Shown here piece by piece: positions 56,242 to 64,000 of a stretch of 64,000 bases of DNA. Position numbers and translations under genes: made by a program. Each line of letters starts with the position of its first letter. Within the stretch, counting starts at the first letter, position 1. Under the pieces are notes generated by a model, which worked only from the letters and a program-made list of their open reading frames with translations, had not been told where the DNA came from and did no database searches. The stretch spans positions 2,666,001 through 2,730,000 of the forward strand of contig JASJZH010000002.1 in assembly GCA_037178975.1 (NCBI GenBank), in the 5' to 3' direction. This stretch comes from Oscheius tipulae (Eukaryota; Nematoda; Chromadorea; Rhabditida; Rhabditidae).

Positions 56242-58324
56242 TTAGAGCTCGTCAGGCCCGTCTAAAGAGTGGGACGGTTTTCGTTTGTTCATCTCCAGCT
56301 CGGCCTTCGCAGCGACCCGTTTACAGCCGGAGCTCGAGAAGACGGGCAATCCTTTTGGGAAGTACTGAAAAAATATAGTATTTTTTTTTTTATAGAGAGC
56401 TACGAGGGCCAGTAAATCGACCCTTGCACTTTGCGGTTTCAAGACCACAGACTCCGCAGTTAGACAGCTGATACCAACCTCTAAAGAATTGACGATTTTG
56501 TCCACAAACTCTGGCTCCGCCGCCAGTTCGTGTCGGCCTCTCGTGCGCAGATAGTCCTCAGTACAGGAGACTACGTGCTGTCTCTCCAGGGGCAGAAACG
56601 GCACAAAATGGTCAATTAGTTGGCTCATTATCAGTTTCGAGTTCTTTAGACCGCCTGAACTGCATTTTCAATGAGTTAAAAACAAAATATACCCTCTTCG
56701 TTGTAGGCCTCATTCATGATGGGATCCTCGAAGTGCTTTAAGGTGAGATCTTCCCTATTCTTCTTGCCGGACAAATGGTAATCCTTGGCTATGTCGGCTA
56801 TCGCCTTTCCGCCCTTATTGCTCAATAAGATGAAGATTGAGCGCCGGAAGTCGACTTCGGCAACTTGGTCGTAGTAGTCGAGGAAGGGCTTGATGCTGCT
56901 CAAAAGCTGCTCCGGCATCTTATCCACTTCATCAAAAATGAAGATTGATCTTTCGCACTTCTTCACCGCGGAGAGGATGCGTTCTCGGAGCATCTGAAAA
57001 ACAAGACTGTCATAAATCCCTGTCTCTGGTGTGGTCGAAACTCCATTTTGTATGTATTCCGGACCAACTCTACGTTGTTTGACCAAATAACTTTCCTTAC
57101 TTTCTTCAATACCGTATTCAGTTTTGACTAATCTCTCAAGACCGTCAAACCTATCCATAATAGCTCGTCTCTTGCTCTTTTTACACGAGAATGTTCACCT
57201 GTCACCCCGTCTTACCGAATCCCTTAGGCTCTGTCAACAAGTCTTTAACAAGTGCAGATGCCTTGTCAATAGAGTACATCAACCTGTTTTGTTGTGCTCT
57301 TGCTAAAAGGTCTTTTAGAAATTTTTGAGTACTTTGTTTAGGATGTAAAGGGTTAGCCTAGATGGGACCAATGGACAAGATGGTCTTTTTGATCTCCTTT
57401 TTTGCTCATTGTAGCAAGGCTGGTAAAACTAGGAAAGAGAAGAAAACGGTACCTGATTTCCATCTGTTCGATTCATCTTCTCGTATTCATGCAGAGAGAA
57501 GGCATGCACAAAGGAGCTTCGCATTTCGTTTCTGTAGCAAAAAAAAACTTTTTTAAAAAATTTAAGAAGGAGCCCACTTGTAAGTATTATTGACGATCTG
57601 CTTGCAGACGTGATTTTTCCCTGTCCCGGTGGGGCCATGGAACGACAAAACGAGCGGTTTTTTAGGATTCGGGGTCTTCCAATGAGCCATCACCGCATTC
57701 CACACCGTGTCCAGGACCAGATGTTGACCGTAAACGTTCTGTTCTAGAGCTGTTTTCATGTCTGGATTTTGTGGAAAAGTGCAAAAAAAAAAAGCATACT
57801 ATGAAAATTGGGTACTATATAGGGCTCGCTGCAGCACTCGTAAAGTCGACAGCGGAATTTGATGAGACCCGTTCCGGCCAAGAGTACAGCTCCGCCTGCA
57901 ACATCACCAATCGTGCTGGCCGTTTTTTCGACGGCATGGTAGACACCGCCTAAAAGCAGGCATTTTCGTACATGTATTTCAGGTAAACTACGCTTTTGCT
58001 ACTTTCTACCAGATATAGCAACAACAAAGATGTGAAAAAGGACAAGACTGAAATGTAGAGTCAGTCACTGGAATATCATTCCACACGAACAGTTGTGGAG
58101 TCTGTGCCAATAGAAATAACGTGTCCGATCGTCTGCAGCCTTGAAAAGACGTGCAAATTGACGTGCTGTCTAATGGTGGAATCTTTAGCAAAAAAAAGTT
58201 CAATTCTTGCATCCTCAAGCAAAACTCCGACAAGAAACTGACCTATTGCTAACGAAATAGGGTCTCCTAGTGTTGGCTGGGCAAGAAGGACTAGAATTGT
58301 CCATGTCCATCCAGCTATCCTCAT
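56242..58324 (-). CDS. Torsin AAA+ ATPase, copy 1
   Basis: ER-lumen/nuclear-envelope AAA+ protein. The signal peptide exon (MRIAGWTWTILVLLAQPTLG, 58324) leads via about 300 bp of intron to a hydrophobic block (VAGGAVLLAGTGLI), RLYECCSEPYI (torsin LYCLFAECC) and LEQNVYGQHLV. Then come the torsin-type Walker A GPTGTGKNHV, NEMRSSFVHAFS, Walker B SIFIFDEVDKM, IKPFLDYYDQV and SIFILLSNKGG. The end has LIDHFVPFLPLERQHV and the GCK motif (SSSGCKRV), terminating HSLDGPDEL at 56242. C-terminal PDEL resembles an ER-retention signal. Relative to copy 2 the block after SFVH has diverged and is shortened, and 12 bp are missing before RCRLYECC. C. elegans has tor-1, tor-2 and ooc-5; which is orthologous cannot be said. 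Confidence 0.92.
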
Positions 58325-58740
58325 ATTTGCCGGCTATTCTGTGCTGAAAAAACTCACTATTTCGAAGATTCGGGCGAGTAGAGAAGAGACCAAAAAGTAC
58401 TGGTTTAGAAGACAAAATCATTGAAGAATTCGATGACCAATCGTTCTGTTCATTTGTGAACATGATAACGGCCTGTTGCGGTGTGACAACGATAAAAATC
58501 GATAATTTAGGCTGATAAATGTGGGAGAGATCAGTAAACAAGGGTTTTCAGTTTTAAATAGAGGTCAACATTGGCTTTATACAAGAACCCATGTCCCCAT
58601 ACGGTGCTACTAAGTTTTTGCAGACGTTTTTCAACAAAATATGGTCAAAAGCATATAAAATATACCAAAAAATGGAACAAAAATAGCGAGCAACTGCTTA
58701 TTTACGAAGCACCAATTTGAACTCTGTATGCTCTGTAAAC

Positions 58741-59247
58741 AGCCTGCCCAATGATTAGTGAACAAGTCACATTCAGACTTTCCAGAACTTTAAGCTACTT
58801 TGAAGTTAATAGGGGCTCACAAAGGGATAAAGCTTCATTTTCCATAGTGGCGACAGACTCCACAGTTGGACAGCTATCACGTTTTCCATGCCATAGCCAT
58901 TTTTTTGTTGCTTTAAATACTACAAAAACAACTTACTAGGCTTCTTGTAGTCTTCATGAACGACGATCAAATCCGTGTAACCCTTCTCCGTGGCCTGTTT
59001 GACCACCTTCTTTAATGGAACGCCCTTCCGGCAGAAGATTTCGGCGTTGGGAATGCATTTGTGGAGCTCGAAACAGAACTGGAACGTCTTCTGAAAAGGA
59101 ATTTGCTTATTTGATGCTGTAATAAAAAGTTCCCTACCTTCTTAGCATGAGGAGAGACAGTTACAAGGACCTTGGGAGAGGTCTCCCGATTGAAATAGCT
59201 GGCAAATTCGTCGTTGGCCTCATCGTGTTCGACCTCCTCGTCATTTT
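58741..59247 (-). pseudogene. Partial duplicate of RPF1
   Basis: Two RPF1 exons (the [17 protein letters not shown] block and the [16 protein letters not shown] block) are present with their splice sites, almost identical to 54890-55241. The start, N-terminal exons, intervening exons and C-terminal exons are absent, so no RPF1 can be made. It ends abruptly at GTCATTTT. It lies between the two torsin genes as a by-product of the tandem duplication. Confidence 0.9.
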
Positions 59248-59611
59248 GATAAAAGTAACAATAAGAAGTTAGAAAGATGGATTTAAACTAGAATTATGGG
59301 ACAGGCGAACAAATACGCAATTAGTACGAAATACGCAACATTTTCGAGCAAACGCAAAATATAATGTTCGAAAATGATTATCTTCATAGAGAACAAGAAT
59401 TCTAGGCCTTCTACCAAGCAAATCAGTGGGAAAAACAAAGAAAACGAGTTTATCATATAAGGCTACACATATAAACGTAAAATAGAATGTATATTTTGAA
59501 ACTGAGGCGATGAGATCCCGTGCCTACAGAGAGAGGCATTCACAAAAAGAATTGAAGCAATGTATAAAGTACACGTATCGTATCACAGAAAGAGATTTTT
59601 CAATTGTTCTC

Positions 59612-61645
59612 TTAGAGCTCGTCAGGTCCGTCTAAGGAATGGGGCAGCTGCGGTTTTCGCTTGTTCATCTCCAGCTCGGCCTTCTGGGCGATTCGTTTAC
59701 AGCCGGAGCTCGAGAAGACGGGCGCTCCTTTTGGGAAGTACTGAAAAAAATATAGTATTTTTTTTTATAGAGAGCTACGAGGGCCAGTAAATCGACCCTT
59801 GCACTTTGCGGTTTCAAGACCACAGACTCCGCAGTTAGACAGCCGATACCAACCTCTAAAGAATCGACGATTTTGTCCACAAACTCTGGCTCCGCCGCCA
59901 GTTCGTGTCGGCCTCTCGTGCGCAGATAGTCCTCAGTACAGGAGACTACGTGCTGTCTCTCCAGGGGCAGAAATGGCACAAAATGGTCGATTAGTTGGCT
60001 CGTAATCAGTTCCGACATCTTCAGACCGCCTGAACTGCATTTTCAATGAGTCAGAAACAAAATATACCCTCTTTGTTGAAGGTCTCCTTCATGACGGGTC
60101 CCTCGAAGTGTTTCAAGGTGAGATCCTCCCTATTCTTGCCGGCCAGATGGTGATCCTTGGCTATGTTGGCTATTGTCGCTCCGCCCTGATTGCTCAAGAA
60201 GATGAAGATTGAGCGCCGGAAGTCGACCTCGAGGACTTGATCGTAGTAGTCGAGGAAGGGCTTGATGCTGCTCAAAAGCTGCTCCGGCATCTTGTCAATT
60301 TCGTCGAAGATGAAGATTGCTCTTTCGCACTTCTTCGCCGCGGAGAGGATGCGTTCTCGGAGCCTTAGCTGAAAAATAAGTATGTCATAGATCCCGCTGT
60401 CTAGTTCGGTCGAAACTCCATTTGGTAATGTCGTGTCTTCCAGATTAACTCTACGGGCTGTTTGGCCAAATAGCTTTTCTTTCTTACTGCACTACCAAAT
60501 TCGGTTTTGGCTAATCTCTCAGCGCCATCGAACCTGTCCATAACAGCTCCATTTTCAGCCAACTCGTCTCTTGCTACACGCTCTTTTTCTATTTTTTGAT
60601 CTCAACGCAGTACTGAAATTTGAGCTACATTTGAAACGTCACCCAATTTTTCACACGCCGATCTTGATTCGCTGTCCCGAAAATTGGTTAACAGAAAAGA
60701 AACTTTTGGAGTATTGTAGCAAGGTTGGTAAAACTGGGAAAGAGAAGAAAAGGGTACCTGATACTCATCCATTCGACTCCTGTCGGGGTATTCTGAAGTG
60801 GCTACGATGTGATGCACGAAGGAGCTTCGCATGCCGTTTCTGTAGCAAAGGGTTTTTTTTAAAAGCACAAGAAGGATCCCACTTGTAAATATTCTCAACG
60901 ATCTGCTTGGAGACGTGATTCTTCCCTGTCCCGGTGTAGCCATGGAAGGTCAAAACGAGCGGTTTTCTAGGGTTCGGGACTTTCCAATGTGCCATCACCG
61001 CATTCCACACTGTGTCCAGGACTAGATGCTGGCCGTAGACGTTCCGTTCCAGCGCTGCTTTCATGTTTGGAAGTCATTTTTGTGGAAAAATGCAAAAAAA
61101 GAGCTTACTATAAAAATTGGGTATTATGTAGGGCTCGCTGCAGCACTCGTAGAGTCGACAGCGGATCTCTTCTCGGAATTTGATGAGACCCGTTCCGGCC
61201 AAGAGTACAGCTCCGCCTGCAACATCACCAATCGTGCTGGCCGTTTTTTCGACGGCATGGTAGACACCGCCTAAAAGCAGGCATTTTCGTACATGTATTT
61301 CAGGTAAACTACGCTTTTGCTACTTTCTACCAGATATAGCAACAACAAAGATGTGAAAAAGGACAAGACTGAAATGTAGAGTCAGTCACTGGAATATCAT
61401 TCCACACGAACAGTTGTGGAGTCTGTGCCAATAGAAATAACGTGTCCGATCGTCTGCAGCCTTGAAAAGACGTGCAAATTGACGTGCTGTCTAATGGTGG
61501 AATCTTTAGCAAAAAAAAGTTCAATTCTTGCATCCTCAAGCAAAACTCCGACAAGAAACTGACCTATTGCTAACGAAATAGGGTCTCCTAGTGTTGGCTG
61601 GGCAAGAAGGACTAGAATTGTCCATGTCCATCCAGCTATCCTCAT
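59612..61645 (-). CDS. Torsin AAA+ ATPase, copy 2
   Basis: Paralogue of 56242-58324 with the same exon plan. The signal peptide exon is identical (61645). It keeps FREEIRCRLYECCSEPYI, LERNVYGQHLV, Walker A GYTGTGKNHV, NGMRSSFVHHIVATSEYPDR (closer to torsinA HLFVATLHFPH than copy 1), and Walker B AIFIFDEIDKM. The rest is SIFIFLSNQGG, LIDHFVPFLPLERQHV, the GCK region and the end PHSLDGPDEL at 59612. The frame is open along the family alignment. By conservation this copy looks the less altered of the two. The C-terminal PDEL is shared. Confidence 0.92.
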
Positions 61646-62164
61646 GTTTGCCGGCTATTCTGTGCTGAAAAAAACTCACTATTTTGAAGATTAGGGCGAG
61701 TAAAGAGAAGAGACCAAAAAGTACCGGTTTAGAAGACAAAATCATCGAAGAATTTGATTACCAATCGTTCTGTTCATTTGTGAACATGATGAAGGCCTAA
61801 CTTTCGGTATGACAACAATACAAATCGATAATTTAGGCTAATAAATGTGGGAGAGATCAGTAAACAAGGGTTTTCAGTTCTAAATAGACGTCAACATTGG
61901 CCTTTTACAAGAGCCCATGACCCTATATGGCGCTACTAAGTTTTTGCAGATGTTTTTCAACGAAATATGGTCAAAATCTGCGAGAAAGGCTTATAAAATA
62001 AACCAAAAAATGGAACAAAAACAGCAAGCAACTGTTCATTTACGAAAGCACCAATTTGAACTCCGTGCGCTCTGTAAACAGCGTGCAGTTGCTTGCCTTC
62101 TAGCCAGTTTCACCATGTTTTCCGGTGAACACAGATTCTGAGACCAAAAAATCTTTATTATGAG

Positions 62165-62928
62165 CTATTTCACGTAGGCACGAGCTTGGAAGACGATACA
62201 GAGCGCCTGTCCGATCTGGTTGTTGTTCAGAATGTACTCGAGCTCGTAGGGAGCATCGTTTGTCAGGAGATTGATGATTTTCTGGTAGGGAGAAAAGTCC
62301 ATAATGAAGGTCAGCTGCTCTGAAAGGGATTGATTGATGCGATTTGGGAGGTTAGGCTCACGTCTGCCAGTGTGGATGGGGCAGGTGACTCCATTTGTAC
62401 AGGCGTCTGGAAGTGGAATTGGTTACTGTACTCCCCAGTCTGTCTCTCTTTTTCCAATTATGTCTGTCTAATTGACCTGCCATTTTGTCAATGTATCACA
62501 AGAGCTCTCAAGTCAAACTCACCCAAGTTATTGAGCATGTTGAAAGTAGGAACTGTGGTCCATCCACAGTTGTTCGTGTTCCACTCCCAGACGTAAATTG
62601 TCTAGAATGAATCTGTATATATGACTCTCTTCCAAACCCACATTGTTCAATTTATCATAAGTGTGAGTAGGATTGTTGGCCTGGGTAACAATTTGGAGAG
62701 GCCTGCCCAAATGGATTGGGTACTCATACTGGTTGTTCATGTCCTGAGGTACAGCGGAACTTATCTGGATGTCACCGCCACATTGCCACCAGTTGTATCT
62801 GGAAGGGACATTGCATATTGTTACTGCCACTGCCTCCTCACTCACTTGGTATCGGTACCATTGGGCCATTTGTCACAAGCCAGGGCTCCGGCGAGAACAC
62901 AAGCAACAACAAGAAGACGAGATAGCAT
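62165..62928 (-). CDS. ML (MD-2-related lipid-recognition) domain secreted protein
   Basis: Small secreted lipid-binding protein. The signal peptide is MLSRLLVVACVLAGALA, cleaved before CDKW. Next are YNWWQCGGDIQISSAVPQD, HLGRPLQIVTQANNPTHTYD, IYVWEWNTNNCGWTTVPTF, then ACTNGVTCPIHTGRQLTFIM, the ML-type C..G..CPI..G pattern. DFSPYQKIINLLTNDAPYEL and ALCIVFQARAYVK follow, with the stop at 62165. AATAAA on the minus strand lies just after the stop. About 180 residues with even Cys spacing, normal for nematode ML proteins. An acceptor-like tttccag sits 2 bp before the ATG. GATA sites upstream suggest intestinal expression (inference). Confidence 0.88.
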
Positions 62929-63344
62929 GGCTGGAAACTGAGAACGGAACGAACTGACAGACCCTTTAAGCAGAGGACATCTTATCGGAAGCCGGAGAGG
63001 ACGTACCGAAGCAGAAACCCTGCTGATAAAGGACATTGTTACGTAAACGACTTCTCCTTCGACCCGGAGCAAACTGGCGATAAAAAGTTGGACACGAATT
63101 GGGTGTGACTGTCAAGGATGCAACTAAGATGGAGCTGAAGAGGTTTCAAGAGAGCAAAACATAGTATGTAATTCCAGGAATCCTTTTGTCAGTTATTCTC
63201 CGTCTTCATTCCCGCTGATCCTGTTCAGCGACTTAGAATCTATCTTCGCAGATCCTCCTGCCATCGGAAACTATCAGAACATGAGAAACTGAGACCGAGA
63301 CAAATTTACAAATACAAACGATTCACACACGGACTCAAAGCCGC
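62929..63344. promoter_or_regulatory. Upstream region of the ML gene with GATA-type sites
   Basis: CTTATC (62981), CTGATAAA (63023) and CGATAAAA (63078) lie within 150 bp of the ATG. Nothing else recognised up to the 5S gene. Confidence 0.4.
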
Positions 63345-63463
63345 GCTTACGGCCACACCACACTGAAAGTACGCCATCCCGTCCGATCTGGCAAGTCAAG
63401 CAGTGTTGGGCCCGGTTAGTACTTGGATCGGAGACGGCTTGGGAATCCCGGGTGTCGTAAGCT
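63345..63463 (+). rRNA. rrn-4: 5S ribosomal RNA
   Basis: 119 bp beginning GCTTACGGCCACACC and ending GTGTCGTAAGCT. It contains GCCATCCCGTCCGATCTGGC, GTTAGTACTTGGATCGGAGA and GGGAATCCCGGGTG, the conserved 5S core and internal promoter. The ends pair perfectly (GCTTACG/CGTAAGC), and a T-run terminator lies about 12 bp downstream. A single copy is seen in the window, with no SL1 RNA gene beside it. Confidence 0.95.
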
Positions 63464-64000
63464 ATTTATTGCTTACTTTTTCGACTTGCCAAGGCCTATC
63501 CATTTCATTTTCGTCCTGTCAGAACTGATCTGAGATTATTTCTACTTGTCAGCACTGACTCCCTTCAGTTTCTTTGTCAGTTGTTGTCTGTGCTGCTGTC
63601 TTCTTCGCTTTTTGGGAGAGAAAGTAGCCTACCAGAAGGAAGACGACGATGGTGGATTCTTAGGTCTGGACTCTTCTCAATGGAACACTAACTGACTTAC
63701 AATGGTTCTCGATGGGAGATAACCCCTATCCTTCTCAACAGAGTCAGGTTCAATGGAGCTACTGTGGCTATAACCGTTGTAATGAAACTACGATAGCTTC
63801 GACGTTTACCAATGGACTAGTCAAAACGAGGAAGTGGGGCCATAGGCAGTCGAAACGATATTCTTCCGGGCGAGACTCATCGTACTATGGCCATTCTTCA
63901 CCGCCTTCTACTCGACTACAGCGACATTAAAGATACCATCGTCATCTGGCTGTTCTCCACGATTGTATGCAGCCTCTATGGACAGTCAAGAAGAATCTAC
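63464..64000 (+). other. Right-edge region; possible start of a further plus-strand gene
   Basis: A coding-like block near 63880-63995 reads ILHRLLLDYSDIKDTIVIWL followed by FSTIVCSLYG, hydrophobic towards the end. It is cut by the window edge and upstream frames are unclear. No family recognised. Confidence 0.25.

Larger units (their letters stand above)
54341..62090. repeat. Tandem segmental duplication (RPF1 part plus torsin)
   Basis: Unit 1 is about 54341-58740 and unit 2 about 58741-62090. Unit 2 begins within the RPF1 intron sequence gattagtgaacaagtcac and has lost two pieces (equivalent to about 54430-54865 and 55242-55873), then carries a full torsin copy. The junctions share GCCTGCC. 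Identity is patchy: near 100% over some blocks, roughly 90% elsewhere by eye. Confidence 0.9.

Noticed and set aside
58006-58233. 75-codon ORF present identically at 61327-61554
   Set aside because: It is torsin intron sequence; the identity reflects the duplication or conversion, not a conserved protein.
1-64000. CRISPR arrays, bacterial operons, prophage or plasmid features
   Set aside because: None seen; spliced eukaryotic genes throughout.

Overview
The window looks like chromosomal DNA of a nematode, most likely a rhabditid relative of Caenorhabditis. The evidence is: many short introns (about 30-60 bp) ending in TTTCAG or similar; splice-acceptor-like TTTCAG/TTCCAG/TTTAG directly in front of several start codons, as expected for spliced-leader trans-splicing; nematode-type CUB-like secreted proteins; a Tc3-like transposon; a 5S rRNA close to the C. 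elegans sequence; and an RPF1-NDUFB2 gene pair which, from memory, is also adjacent in C. elegans (F44G4.1/F44G4.2). Species cannot be named. Exon joins were made by eye from splice signals and family alignment, so internal boundaries may be off by a few bases.

Layout: 1-7242 (minus) is the N-terminal part of Mediator subunit MED13 (let-19), running off the left edge. 7.2-13.1 kb is poor in intact genes: a decayed or unrecognised gene (10.2-11.6), two tRNA-like repeats and a DENND5-like fragment with frameshifts. 13.2-15.7 (minus) is an unrecognised secreted, Lys-rich, coiled-coil gene whose first exon lies in a large inverted repeat; a small membrane-protein gene follows. 17.5-32.1 is a cluster of CUB-like genes (two apparently intact, one decayed, one fragment) with an intact S28 serine peptidase, an RTE-type retrotransposon remnant and a SAP-domain gene. 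33-34.7 (minus) is sphingosine kinase. 34.8-39.06 is a stretch without a recognisable gene. 39.06-40.57 is a FMRFamide-receptor-like GPCR.

40.9-43.2 is a Cys-rich secreted protein gene with a second gene nested antisense in its last intron. 43.4-44.6 is a Smad with MH2 only (no MH1, no SSxS tail). 45.06-47.5 is a choline dehydrogenase. 48.2-53.1 is eIF3d carrying an apparently intact Tc3-like element in its last intron. 53.2-55.7 (minus) is the RPF1-NDUFB2 pair. 56.2-61.6 (minus) holds two torsin genes made by a tandem duplication that also copied part of RPF1. 62.2-62.9 (minus) is an ML-domain lipid-binding protein, and a 5S rRNA gene lies at 63.35-63.46.

The window mixes housekeeping genes (transcription, translation, ribosome biogenesis, complex I) with fast-evolving secreted, probably intestinal or environmental-response genes. 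GATA sites cluster in front of the latter (CUB-like, S28, ML). No single new multi-gene system is proven. The best leads are the nested gene, the minimal Smad, the patchy torsin/RPF1 duplication, the orphan secreted gene in an inverted repeat, and the intact Tc3-like element.
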